In this document: positions 1 to 11,692 of the stretch, in pieces
Numbering within the stretch: the stretch's first letter is position 1
Layout: every line of letters starts with the position of its first letter
NCBI GenBank assembly: GCA_905250025.1
Contig: CAJNOJ010000222.1
Coordinates: forward strand, 1 to 64,000
Source: Adineta ricciae
Lineage: Eukaryota > Rotifera > Eurotatoria > Adinetida > Adinetidae
Direction: 5' to 3'
DNA length: 64,000 nt
Notes under the pieces: model-generated
What the model was told of the DNA's origin: nothing
Databases searched by the model: none
What the model saw: the letters and a program-made list of their open reading frames with translations, nothing else
Made by a program: the position numbers and the translations under genes

Positions 1-603
1 GCTCGTTTCTTTGTTAAAATTTCGGTATCCCACCATAATTTTAAAATAGAAATTATTGCACTACATCATCAGTTTTAAGCAGATTACTTATGGTCTTGAC
101 TCTAAAATGATCAAGAGATATACAAGGAATATAGTTCTCTTTGGGATTTGCAGTAACAAACAATGTAACTACATTGTGACTTCTATAGCTAAGATTCATC
201 ATTTTCTATGCTTGTACGTACTTCATACATGAGTATGGATAGCTATATTATCAGACATTTTACGCTTCCCATAAGAATTCCTAGACGACATTTTCAGATA
301 AATATTTGAAAATCTATTTACTTGAGTAAAGAGCAAAGCACAGACAAAATGGTGAACAAAATTAGATTCAGATTTATAATCAATCGTCACCGATTTTCTC
401 GACGGACTGTTACAAGGAAATCACTTGTATACCTTTGCCTAATTCTTGTAGCAAGCAGTGAAGCGGAAACATACAAAGAATCATACAGGCGACCAAGTCA
501 TTATATCTGATCTTTTCTGCGTCAGATAGAGAATAGTCTTTAACGATCTATGCCATATCTTGAACGAATGTTTCGTGCGCCTTTGAATTCATCTTCTACA
601 GAG
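1..603. other. Intergenic, no gene recognised
   Basis: AT-rich sequence. The only open frame (322-510, +) is short and has no recognisable motif or splice context, so I do not call it a gene. Confidence 0.5.
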
Positions 604-1925
604 TTATTTTGACCCCGTCACGTATCCTATACCAAGATCTAGCCTCAACACCCCTCCCAAACGATGTTTTATGAAGTTTTGAGCATTTTCAAAAAAATGT
701 TTTTTTGACCTTTGACCTTTGACCCTGACACAGACAGACAGACAAACAAACAAACAAACTTTTTTTTTATATGACCCTCCTTTCAGTCGAGGGAATTTTT
801 TTCTCGAAGCTCGAAAAGACGTTATATACGTAAATATATATATATAGACCTTAGCAAAATTATGGACACTATGCGACAATCTTATAAATCTCACTTTTCA
901 ACTAATTTTCAAAAGAAACATCTAGTCGGTCGGCCACTTACGGCTAGCTGTTCCCATGCGTACTCGCTTTACTATCTTAACTTCATTCGGACGAAGACGC
1001 GTTTCGAAAATGAGCTCTTTTCGGAAAATCAATTCATAATCAAAAACTTATAAAATTTACATAGCTATATGATTCTCTGGAAAAGTTTTCAATATTCACT
1101 CCACCACGAGGAACCTTAAATAGCTGCCAGCTATGTTCGTGGAAAGCGACGATTAATTTCTGACCAAGAAATCTTAAAGCTCTGTAGAAATCACAAAATT
1201 CGTCCTTGAAAATATTATTCTTCAAATCGACGACTAGTCGCTCGTCGGCCTCCCTCCGGTCGGCCACTCGTGGCTAGCCGTTCCATGTACATTTTCACTC
1301 TTTCATTTAGTCTAGAGTCACTTTTGAAACTAATTCATTCATTCTCTTATATTCCCTCTTTAAAAGTCACCCTCTTTGTACTACTGTGACTCTCGAAGAC
1401 AACACTTGACAAGCGAAACATTATTTTGAATGGCTGGCATCAGATGATATTCGTATAGTATAGCTGTTTATAAAAGTGTGTGATCTCATTAATATGGTGA
1501 TGACTATGGAGATCCAGCGATCGGACGTCAGTTAGCTATTACATTTTGTTGTACTTATTGCCACTTAAAACATTATCGTCTAAAAAATTGATCCTTTGTC
1601 GCAAAAAAACGGGCTAGAAAATGTTTATGAAAAAACTAACACCGGATTCGTGATCCTCGACCTCGATTACCCTTCGGTCAACCCTTACTCCACAACAAGG
1701 AAAATTTTCATTGCTTAATTAGCTAATTAGCCAATGAGGTAATTCGAATTTCGAGAAACTAACACCGGATTCGTGATCCTCGACCGTGATTACCTTTCGG
1801 TCAACCCTTAGGCGTCAGCAATATAGATTGTTATTTCATCACTGTAAAGTGCGTGAACGGACAAACGAACGAACTTTAGCTCAAATTCTGTGTATACCCG
1901 CCTTTCAGTAGAGGGAATATGGTTC
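604..1925. repeat. Dispersed non-coding repeat, copy A
   Basis: This stretch aligns with 8280-8552 plus 9282-10335 (copy B), and in parts with 17790-18300 (C) and 40115-40925 (D). Shared landmarks are a GC-rich block built on CGGCCTCCCTCCGGTCGG followed by GGCTAGCCGTT (near 1229-1288) and two direct copies of GGATTCGTGATCCTCGAC (near 1646 and 1766). Near both ends lies CCTTTCAGT(A/C)GAGGG (about 778-792 and 1901-1915). No coding capacity was seen. The CAGACAGACAGACAAACA tract near 730 also occurs in reverse orientation near 19830. I read it as an old non-autonomous mobile element family of unknown class. Confidence 0.6.
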
Positions 1926-2459
1926 ATTCTTATTTATTTCGCAAAAATATTGAAAACGAATAAAACCGAGACTATAAGCTGGAGATATGGAAGTGAGACT
2001 AGGGAACATCTTTTTACCGTGAATGTTTATCTTTTGTCGACATTTGTAACCTTTTCATTTCAAATATATCGATTTTCGTTAGTTTTCTGTTTTGATGCTA
2101 TTGGCACATGTGAAATCACTTTTGGAGTAGTGTAGAAATCGTTAATTCGATTCGAGTTTTAAAACTTTCATTCGAATTCTAAATCTTTCAGTTTAGAATT
2201 CGACTACTTGAGTTTTAAACTTTTGAACTTTTAAACTTCTAAATCTAGAACTCCAAGTTTCGAGTTATCCGCTTATCAGCTCGTATGTGATTGATTCTAA
2301 ATCATTGACTGACCAATTATTAACTATTATGTAACAGTTAATTAAGTATTTACCAACCGATTACTTATTATCAATCAACGGACTATCAAGTAATCGGCAT
2401 CTGACTACTAAATACCACATAATACTTTATTATCTAAATGACTATCACTTATCAGCCAA
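1926..2459. other. AT-rich spacer
   Basis: Low-complexity AT-rich sequence with short repeated words such as AACTTTTAAACTT. No gene seen. Confidence 0.5.
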
Positions 2460-3112
2460 CTAACGATAACGAATCCCGTTCACATTGAGCCTGACTCTGC
2501 CGCTGTAGGCTGCGCCCTCCGCAATGCCCACACCCTCAAGAAGAAGACTGCCATTTTCCATGGATTGCAACAGTCGTGCATTATAATATGGAAATATGTC
2601 ACGACGAAATGTATCATAGGAAGACTTATTGAAAGAGAACGAGTTTTTAGGTGACGGGTGTCGCTGAAGGAATTGTTGCAACAGATACTGTACATATTTC
2701 AAGGGGTAACCATTGGCTAAGAATGTGAATTCGATTTCTAAACGTCCTTGCTGGAAATCTGCTGCAAAAGAAAAATATTGAACAGCACGTGCCAGTGCAA
2801 AACGGAACCATTGTCGATGAGTCAATCGTGGATACTTTGCAGAGTAAGGTAATAAGAAACGCCGTGTTGTTTCTTGCTATCACGATGAACACTTGTTAGT
2901 AAACGACCCTTCAGATTTTCAATGTAAGCACCCGAAAAACGAACATGTAAACCGCTGGATATAGCCAATGGCATATTAGGATACTGATAATTGAGTCCTA
3001 GAACATATCCGGCTAGTTCATGGTCTGAACTATTCCATGTGAAAATACCCGTATGATGATAGAAACCAATTGTCAATATCGTAGATAGATATCGATCAGA
3101 ACGTCTTTTCGG
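2460..3112 (-). pseudogene. Reverse transcriptase C-terminal remnant
   Basis: Two minus-strand frames, about 3112-2822 and 2825-2460, together resemble the C-terminal part of a retroelement reverse transcriptase. In order there is a W-N-S box after the expected catalytic position, a K-G-R-L-L-T-S-V block, a conserved R-A-V-Q-Y stretch, and the N-G-Y-P motif near 2700. Frame changes between the Y-Y pair near 2840 and the L-P-Y-S that should follow, so the protein is frameshifted. Where the catalytic Y-x-D-D box is expected, the sequence reads Y-H-H. No N-terminal RT motifs or endonuclease were found. The NGYP arrangement suggests a Penelope-like or related element, but the clade is an inference. 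Confidence 0.55.
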
Positions 3113-3285
3113 TAATGTAATATGAATACTTTTTAGTTATTGAGCTTTGCTATCTTGTCAATAATTGCATTAAAAGATTAAAAGCGATTATTTATTTGCC
3201 CTAAATAAAAAAGCGAATGAAATAAAATATGTGTGTATAGACAATGAAAGCATGATAAAAGTTAATTGCGCCAGAATAAAAAGAT

Positions 3286-6026
3286 TTAATCTTTTAGATG
3301 GTAAATGAGTATAATTGTTAGAGATATTTTTAAATAGAAAGAGCTGAATGATGAGCTTGTAGACGTCGCTGAAGCTTCTGTTGATCCTTGAAGAACAGTT
3401 GACATTGCTACTATTGTTGATGATGTGATGGATTCTGTGCTGGACGTTGGTATGGACGTGGTTGTTGATAATGTGATAGGTTCTGTGCTCGACGTTGTTG
3501 CTGTTGACGTTGATATGGATGTGGTCGTCGTTGTTGATTTTGTTGAACTGGCCATTGATGCTAATCATAAAAGATAATTGTTCAATTCTTTTTCTTTTAA
3601 ATGATTTTTATTTCTTTCTTACTTGCTGACGATGAATAGCTTGTCGATAGTTGACTAGATATTGCTGTTGATGGATCTAAAATATAATTCAAAAAGAAAA
3701 AGAATTTTTAATTATTTCACTAAACTCACAACAAATTAATGAAAATTTTTGAACTCGATAATTCATATTGTCAAGAACATATAAATTTCCTTTGGAATCA
3801 AATCGAAGACGTTGTGGTCTGTATAATTGAGTAGGTAAATTTCCATATGAATCTGTTCCCACAATGACTGAACCATAATTCGATCCAATAATCCATCTTA
3901 AGATTCTATTATTGCCTGCATCAGCAATATACATTATTTTGCTTTTCTCTAAAACCACTGCTGACGGATCTGATAATTGAGTCAATCCACTTCCTTTCAC
4001 ACCCGATTGTCCTGCAACAGTTGTTCCATTCGTTGCACCTTGAAACCATTGTTGAATTCGAAAATTGCCGGCATCAACAGCATAAATTGTATTTGAATCA
4101 TCGGTGTCAACAAATACATCATAAAGGGAAAGAAATTGATCTGCTTCTGGACCACAAGAACCACCAGCAACTAATGTTATGTTTGTTTTTGACATCCATT
4201 TAACAACACGACAATTAGTTGTATCAGCAATCCAAATATATAATGTTATTGGATCAAGAAAAAATCCAAATGGATAATTCAATTTATTTAATGCACTACC
4301 GACACCGTTTCCACCAGCTACGATTGTTCCATTTGATGATCCCCGAGGAAATCTTAGTAGACGGGCATTTGTACTATCAAGAATATGAATACTTCCATCA
4401 GAACCAATGGCCATTGCATGCACTATAAATAACAAAGAGGTTATACTTACAGAAAAAGAACGATATTTACTGAGAGCAAATTGGTTGGGACTACTTCCAA
4501 AACTTGACTTTATAACTGTTATTCCTGATAGTTGATTTGGATAAAATAGTTGTACACGATAGTTACCGCTATCTAATACATAAAGTGTGTCATTTGAACC
4601 CAGCCAAAGATCGTATACAGTATTTAAGTGAGAAGAATCAGAACCATAATCACCTATGCTTGAACCAGCCTCTGTTATTCCATTCGATGACCAAATAGGT
4701 GTATCACATTCTGAAAATGCATTAGCTATTTAAAAGAAGACACAGAACGGATCATTTCGGCATAAACTAGATTTTCTTACGTTGTGTTGTTGTTGTTGTT
4801 GTTGTTGAAGATAAAGGTGACATTGTATCATTTGTTGATACTAAAAACGGAAATCACGAAAAGAAAAGTGAAGAAATGATTAGTCTCACAACAAGTGATA
4901 TTGTACATTTGAATTCGACCGTTACCATAATCAACAACATAAAGTCTTCCGATTGTATCAAATGTCAAACTCCATGGATTTGAAAGTTGGTCTGATCCTG
5001 ACCCACCAGATGTATATGTTCCTGTTATAAGTTTTCCAAATTGTTCACCTGCTTTCCATTGAAGAATTCGTGAATTCCCATTATCAACAATATACATAAA
5101 TTGGTTTTGATCAACTAGAATTGCTGTTGGCGTCCATAGTTGATTGAGTTGTGTTCCATAATAACTAGTTATTCCAGCAACTGTTGTTCCATTGGTTTGA
5201 TCCTTTAAAAACATTTGTATACGATGATTATATGTATCTGCTACATAAAGTGTATAATTATTTTCCACGTCGACAAAGAAATTATATGGATATTTGAATT
5301 GATTTGATTGCGTTCCATAACATCCGACGATGATTTGAACTGTTGTTTGGTTTAACCATTTCACAATACGATGTTTATTTGTATCAGCAATCCAAATGAT
5401 CATTGTATTCATCTCGATAAACATTCCCAATGGATTTAAAAGAAAGTCGTTAGATCCTGTATTCGAATTGAGAAATGAACTTCCATTAATAACAAGACTT
5501 GTTGTATTTTGTGGTATATTCCATTTTGTAATACGTGTTGAACCTGAATCCAAGAAAAAGATATTTCCATCGTTATCCATCGTCATAGCGGATACTAGAA
5601 GAAAAGGTGATGAATTGTTTTGTTTCAGTTGAAATGAAAATCGAAATTTTACTTGATGAAAATTGCTTTATATTCTTCCCTGATGAGCCTTTAATAATAA
5701 CAGTACCAATTGTTGCATTTCCAGGAAAGAATTTCCATACACAATAACTTCCACTGTTTAAAACATAGATTGAACTTGTATTATCAATAACAACCATTTT
5801 TGGAGAAGAAAGATATGTTGATACAGATCCACGAGCACCAGCTACTGTTGAACCGTTCATTGACCATAGGGCTATTGGACACAAATCGAGCGAGCAGATT
5901 TTCGTGATGAAATATCTTTATTAGAAAAAAGTTAATACTTTTCATCATTGAAGAAAAAACTCAACAAAATGACTATTTTACTTACAAGTAAATGAGTAGA
6001 ATTTGTAAAACGATTTCTTTTTTCAT
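3286..6026 (-). CDS. Secreted NHL-repeat protein with two six-bladed propellers
   Basis: Eight exons can be joined in frame: 6026-5986, 5915-5653, 5594-4890, 4840-4781, 4725-4471, 4422-3730, 3676-3623 and 3560-3286, about 781 residues. The start is chosen because exon 1 (MKKEIVLQ...) encodes a signal-peptide-like hydrophobic run. Residues about 20-335 hold six NHL-type blades (consensus LYVAD-x-x-N-x-R-I-Q-x-W). A Ser/Thr linker follows (about 337-356). Six more blades (about 360-670) begin with a second Cys-x-x-P-x-W-S-x-N-G entry motif, so the protein is internally duplicated. The last 90 residues are Thr/Ser-rich and end in a short hydrophobic segment, possibly a membrane or GPI anchor. 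All internal introns after the first are phase 1. NHL propellers usually bind protein or ligand; the partner is unknown. The C-terminal exon end is the least certain part. Confidence 0.82.
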
Positions 6027-6705
6027 AAGTAAAATGGTTAGATCTAAAATTCCTTTGAACGTTCGATAGTTATCATGAAAATAGTTTTCAAGTGATGTAA
6101 ATAATCATAATTCAAATTCTTCGGAATTCATCAGCGGTTTGCTCTATTTATCGAAAAAAGTGACTGATAGTAAAAGAATATTACTCGAATCATACATTTG
6201 GCATGGAAACTCCCTTTTCTTAGAATATTTCTCAGCAGAATGCAAATAATCACCACTCTCAAGTTTTTCTCAACAAATGAAAAAACACAAAAAGAAGTGT
6301 TATTGCATTCCATTGAGTAATAGAATATGAACATGATTTTACGGTTAAATAAAACTGTTTGCGCTTTTGACTGTCGAGCGCTGCAAACTAAATTTAAAAA
6401 TGAACCATTTTCATTATGAGAGAGGATGAGAACAAAATTCTCTTTGTCGATTTGTCGAATTCAAAAATTGAAAATCCATAAACGAAATCTTTCAGCTCAT
6501 AAAATATCGCAAGAGATAAGACTTTTACAACTTAGTTTAAAAATAAATCATAAATTGAACAAATAAGAAAAAAGTCAATAATTATGAAGTTTCTATTTGC
6601 TCCGAATTTGTTTTTATGAATCTCTTTTCCACTTTCTGAAACACACATAAATAAATGATATTGGTAGGAATAGTTGTTTCTAAACACAATTTGTGCAATC
6701 CTTAA
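6027..6705. other. Intergenic, upstream of NHL gene
   Basis: AT-rich sequence that presumably contains the NHL gene promoter. No clear TATA or initiator element stands out. The open frame at 6131-6334 (-) has no recognisable features. Confidence 0.4.
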
Positions 6706-7640
6706 CCCTTAATCCTTTGAGTCCCAGTGGTACATATATGTACCACCCAGCGAAAACCTCTGATTTTCAAGTACTTTTGCATATTTAATGGTTTAGCAGA
6801 AATATTTTGGACAAATACTCATAGTAGAGACATATTTTTGCAAGAATGCACGTATTCGTATGAGTAAATAACATGAAGAATGTACGGCGACGTATGTATT
6901 CGATTTTAGAAAGTATTCTTCAAAAATCTAAATTCGGCAAAATCTCTGTATTGAGTCATTGAGTCTTGATGATCTCAACAACCTAACTATTTTTCTAAAC
7001 TACAATGAATTCAGATTATGACATAAGCTCATCAAAGGACAATGAAAGTAGTGATTCTGAAGGTGATGATTCAATAATTGAACAATTCAACTATAGTTCA
7101 CTGGATGAATGAAAATGGAGAACCAACACCTCAAGTTTTTCAACTTCTCTCAATTATTTCGACGAACACGCACTAGGAAATGATATAATTCGATCAATCG
7201 ATTCATTTCTTAGCTTAGTTTCCCAAGACTTGATTCAAACAATTATTGATTAAACCAACATTTATGGGAAACAACGTTGTGTTCGAAAATTCATATATTT
7301 GTTATAAAGATCTTTTTGATAGTAAGATTAATACAATAGAATATATATATCCTCTATTGGTAATGCACTGATCGGTAATTATTGTGGTAAAAAAAGACCA
7401 GGAAGGCCCTTAGCAATCAGTAATCAGAAGAGGATGCGCATCGAAAAAAGCATTTGTGACATCGAAAATTCTGAAAAACCACAATTGTTAGTTCATATGT
7501 CAGAAGTTGTTTCTACTCGTCGTAGGTGTGCTTATTGTAGTACAAAAGAAAAACAGAAAAGAACAGATGTGATGTGTAGTTTTGTGGTGTTTTTTTATGC
7601 GTAAAAATTGCTTTTCTTTGTTTCGTCAAAAATATGTGTC
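6706..7640 (+). mobile_element. Degenerate piggyBac-type transposon
   Basis: A TTAA at 6702-6705 is followed by CCCTTAATCC, then a perfect 20-bp palindrome (GTGGTACATA/TATGTACCAC) near 6727-6746. Downstream lie an acidic N-terminal and a Cys-rich C-terminal transposase remnant (see 7005-7620). The element is internally deleted, and I could not find a convincing 3' terminal repeat, so the right boundary is approximate. Confidence 0.6.
7005..7620 (+). pseudogene. piggyBac transposase remnant
   Basis: The ATG at 7005 opens 35 codons rich in Asp, Glu and Ser, as is usual for the acidic start of piggyBac transposases, then meets TGA at 7110-7112; similar sequence continues after the stop. Near 7520-7600 a frame encodes R-R-R-C-A-Y-C-S, then K-x-x-R-T-D-V-M-C, the start of the C-terminal cysteine-rich zinc-binding module of this family. 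Frameshifts break the remaining Cys pairs. The central DDD catalytic domain is almost entirely missing: only about 300 bp separate the N- and C-terminal pieces. The gene cannot make an active transposase. Confidence 0.65.
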
Positions 7641-8081
7641 TTGACATTTAAATGAATAAATAGATAATCACATAATCACTCCGTTTTTCATCTTCACCTA
7701 ACTAGAAGTGATATAATTTCATCTAGATACTTAAATTTGGTAAAAAAATTCAGGACCACGGTTGCCATTCTTTCCGCAGTTTTTCCACTCTTCCATACAA
7801 CGTTTGGATTATATGATCGAAAGTCTAAAATACAATATAGTGTCTTTACTATAAAAATATTATTGGTGATTTACGTTTCGTATCATTGCCGCCACAATTT
7901 TCATTCGATTTTGACGCCTAGTGCCACAAGACCTAAAGCTTCACTCCATATGAAGTCTATCAGTGAGATACTGTTGGTGGAGCAAAAACGCCGTTGGTTG
8001 TAGTATTAATAGTTAGGGATACTGACCAAATCATTTGAATCTTTTTACTCAAACAAGTAACGCGGCCTAGTAGCCGCTAAA
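7641..8081. other. Intergenic, no gene recognised
   Basis: The open frame at 7737-8003 (+) shows no motif, splice context or homologous copy, and I treat it as chance. Confidence 0.4.
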
Positions 8082-10331
8082 CCCTCTACTGAAAGGATAG
8101 TATTAGAGCGCTACTATTCGTCCAAAGAGAGAAAAAAGTTGTTTCAGTTGAACGATCTGATCATTTGATAATTTGTCAGAATGTTTTGCCTAGACCAATT
8201 TCACTTCCTGAAATCTTCTGAAATTATAACGCCTAGTCGTTTGTCGGCCTCTCTCCGATCGACAACTCACCGCTAGCCGTTGGTACCTAATAAGTGTTTA
8301 ATGATATTTTCATATTATAAAGTACCTCGTTCTTGTTGAGTCCGTCTCTAGCAAAGTTGCTGAAATTCTTCACAACTTCGTGACCCACAGTATATCTTTT
8401 GTTATCAGTTTTAGTCGAAGGAGTTGGTGATCTACATAGTTTTTTCTTGAAGCTCGAAAAGATGTCATATATATATACCTTAGAAAAATGATGGCCACTT
8501 TGCGACAGTCTTATAAATCTCACTTTTCAACTAATTTTCAAAAGAAACAACTCAGTGGCGTAACCAGGAGGGGGGGGGCGCAAATGGGCGATTGCCCATT
8601 TAAATTTGAAGTTTGCCCATTGTAATTTCGTATTGAGGAACCTTGCCCATTGAAATTTTACTTTGTCAGAATTTTCCTATATGTTTTGATTAGTTAAGAC
8701 AACAATTTATTTTACGAAGTTCTGTGTAGTATTTCAAAATATTTCAAGCATTTTTATGAATTTTTTTCAGAAATTTTCAAAGATTTACAAAAAATTTCTA
8801 AGAACTGCTTTTAGTCTATCCACATTTTTCGAAAATTTAAAAAAGATTTTAGAATTCTCCGGAAATCTATTAGAAATTCGGAGATGCCTTACAAACTTTT
8901 TGATAGATTTTACGATTATCTCTAAACCTTCTGAAGCTACTCCTAAGTTTGTGAGTAAAAATAAACAAAATTTGCGAGATTAACGTGAAGATTCGCGACT
9001 CCAACCGATTTTCTTCGCACCGTCGGGGCACTCCTGTCTTGCATTCTCTTATACTGCACTACAGTGAAGGAAACAACACAGCGTATTGGACTTTCTTCTG
9101 TTTTTTATACTAAAAAATAAAAGATCCTTATTTTTCACTTTTGTTTGTGGTCGTGTTTTGAAACTTGAATCAGTGTAAAAGTTTTGCGCTATCGACAAAA
9201 AGCTTGCCCGTTTTGCCCACTACTTTTTTTCAACCTAAGCAAAGTTTGCCCATTGGTCTAAAAATCCTGGTTACGCCACTGAAACAACTAGTCGTTCGTC
9301 GGCCTCCCTTCGGTCGGACACTCACGGCTAGCTGTTCCCATGCGTACTCATTTTACTATCTTAACTTCATTCGGACGAAGACGCGTTCTGCAAATGAGCA
9401 CATTTCGGAAAATCAATTCATAATCAAAAACTAAGAAGCTTTAGATAGCTATATGATTCTCTCGAAAAGGTTTCAATCTTCTCTCCACCACGAGGAACCT
9501 TAAATGGCTGCCAGCTATGTTCGTGCAGAGCAACGATTAATTTCTGTCCAAGAAATCTTAAAGCCCTATAACAATCACAAAGTTTGTTCTTAAAAATATT
9601 ATTCTGGAAATCCACGAGTAGTTGCTCGTCGGCCTCCCTCCGGTCGGCCACTCGCGGCTAGCCGTTACATGTACATTTTCACTCTTCCATTTAGTCTACA
9701 GCCACTTTTGAAACTAATTCATTCATTCTCCTCTACTCCCTCTTTAAAAGTCACCCTCTTTGTGCTACTGTGACTCTCGAAGACAACACCTGACAAGCGA
9801 AACATTATTTTAAATGACTGGCATCAGATGATATCCGTATAGTATAGCTGTTTATAAAAGTATGTGATCTCATTAATATGCTTGTGACTATGGAGATCCA
9901 GCGATCGGACATCAGTCAGCTGTTACATTTTGCTTTACATATTCCTGCTTAAAACATTATCGTCTAAAAAATTGATCCTTTGTCGCAAAAAACGGGTTAG
10001 AAAGTGTTCATGAAAAAACTAACATCGGTTTCGAGATCCTCGACCTCGATTACCCTTCGGTCAACCCTTACTCGACAACAAAAAAAAATTTTATTACTTC
10101 ATTAGTAATTAGCTAATTAGCTAATTAGCTAATTGGAATTTCAGAAATCTAACAGCGGATTCGGATTCCTCGACCTCGATTACCCTCCGGTATAACTTTG
10201 TCCTCCACTAGGGTCACTGAATAGTCACTATCGAACAGTGATGTGAAAGAACGAACGAACCAACCAACCAACATCAACTCGTTTTTTTTTGTAATACCTG
10301 CTCGACGCATAACCCTCCTTTCAGTAGAGGG
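8082..10331. repeat. Dispersed non-coding repeat, copy B
   Basis: It is bounded by CCCTCTACTGAAAGG (8082-8096) and its exact reverse complement (10317-10331), which look like 15-bp terminal inverted repeats. Internally it aligns with copy A, interrupted by a 729-bp hAT-like insertion at 8553-9281. It contains three of the GC-rich CGGCCTCCCT...GGCTAGCCGTT blocks (near 8222, 9290 and 9622). The right end abuts the truncated transposase-like gene at 10332. No target-site duplication could be assigned. Confidence 0.55.
8553..9281. mobile_element. Non-autonomous hAT-like element (MITE)
   Basis: A 17-bp perfect terminal inverted repeat, CAGTGGCGTAACCAGGA, lies at 8553-8569 with its reverse complement at 9265-9281. 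It is flanked by the 8-bp target-site duplication AAACAACT (8545-8552 and 9282-9289). Copy A has the uninterrupted site near 915-925. An 8-bp duplication and a CAGTGGCG-type end fit the hAT superfamily. TGCCCATT words recur near both ends, as transposase-binding subterminal repeats do. There is no transposase ORF; the frame at 8756-8983 is not coding-like. Confidence 0.88.
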
Positions 10332-10785
10332 AATAAGAATCTTGATGCTTTTGTAAACTTCCATTTGGACCAGGTGCATGTCTCCAATTGATAAATGGAT
10401 GTATAACAAAAGTGCCTCTAGTTCTCGTATTCATTTCAGAGAAAGATGGTGTTGTTGGTTTCCAGTAATCACGACAGATGTGATAAAATCCACCTTTGTT
10501 AGATTCATATAAAAGCCACGGAAAGCTATCTGAGTACCATTTTTGATATGTACGTTTCTTATTATCATTTGCTGTTGAAGTTAATGGGCGATTATCATTG
10601 ATATTTAATGGCATATCGGATAATAACACAGTACGCGAAAGCGTTTGAATCTTGATTAAATCATCATTTGTAACGTTACTCGAATCACTGCTTATCTTGC
10701 CTTTCTTTGCTACATTATTTACTGGTTCTTCTGTATTTTCTTTTCTTTTAAAAAAGGAAGTCAGAGATTGTTGTCCTGATGCCAT
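10332..10785 (-). pseudogene. TTF/ZMYM-type zinc-finger transposase-like gene, truncated
   Basis: I start at the ATG at 10785 because it opens MASGQQSLTSFFKRK, a common beginning for hAT-related TTF-type zinc-finger proteins. Residues about 70-150 contain Q-K-W-Y-x-x-x-F-P-W-L and G-G-F-Y-H-I-C-R-D, matching the TTF-type domain that precedes a hAT transposase domain. Reading is cut at 10332, where repeat copy B begins; the apparent stop lies within the repeat. No continuation was found beyond the repeat. It could be a domesticated gene or a decayed autonomous transposon. The dimerisation and catalytic domains are absent. Confidence 0.55.
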
Positions 10786-10896
10786 TTCTTCAAGAAATTT
10801 CTTGAACGATCTATACCACGAAGGAAAAATAATCCTACGATCGCAATGAAATCTATGACTTAAAAGAGTGTGACTAATGTATTGCGACAGAAACAC

Positions 10897-11095
10897 AAAA
10901 GAAACATCTGCTTTTAATACTGCTAAGGTTGCATATAACTTAAATTGTTTTCTTCATTAAAAGAAGGAAAACATGGACTAAGATGCATAGATAGAACTGA
11001 CGGGCAGATCTAGCTATACGTTAGTATACATATAAGAGAGAAGAAAAGAAAGGGAAAAAAGAAAACGAGAAAATACGTCGCTATCATAGCGACGC
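10897..11095. other. Spacer, no gene recognised
   Basis: AT-rich sequence between the transposase-like fragment and the fold-back element. Confidence 0.4.
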
Positions 11096-11590
11096 TATGT
11101 ATATGTTGGGGGCAAAATTGGGATTTCAATTCTGCCCAGACAAAATTAGAATTCCAAATTAGACTAGAATTTGCTTGGGCAAACTTGGAATTCCAAAATG
11201 TCACTCTAAACGTGGTGGTTGTAAAAATATGGGTATTTAAATTTAGGTGTTGATTTTTTAATTGTGTAACGAAACAAAGCGATATTGTTTAATAAATTGA
11301 TTTATTAATATACTCTGTTTTAATTCTTTAGATTGTTTAAACTTTTCTCTGGTTCATTCTAATTTTGTCCGGTCAAAATTGGAATCACAAGTTTGCCCAA
11401 AGGAAAGCGCTGGTCAAATTTGAGATCCCAGTTTTGTCTGGGCAGACTTGGAATTCCAAGTTTGCCCAAGCAAATTCTAGTCTAATTTGGAATTCTAATT
11501 TTGCCTGGTCAAAATTGGAATTCTAGTTTTGCCCGGTCAAATTCTAAATTTGACCAAATCTCAATTTTGCCCCCAACATATATATACGTA
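11096..11590. mobile_element. Fold-back element with long inverted ends
   Basis: The left end has ATATGTTGGGGGCAAAATTG (near 11101-11120) and the right end its reverse complement, CAATTTTGCCCCCAACATAT (near 11562-11581). Inside, blocks of the kind TTTGCCCAAGCAAATTC occur near 11160 and, inverted, near 11460, so most of the element can fold on itself. The word TTGCCC/GGGCAA recurs many times. No coding capacity was seen. The class is unknown and no clear target-site duplication was found. Confidence 0.6.
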
Positions 11591-11692
11591 GATGATAAAT
11601 CCAAGAACTTTTTCATATCTCCGGGTGGGCGGCGCCCACCCGCCCCCCCCCCCCCTCTGGATAAATTACTGTTTTACAGTGCATACAATTAG

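Noticed and set aside
8756..8983. 75-codon frame inside the hAT-like MITE
   Set aside because: AT-rich Phe/Lys/Leu composition with no transposase motif.
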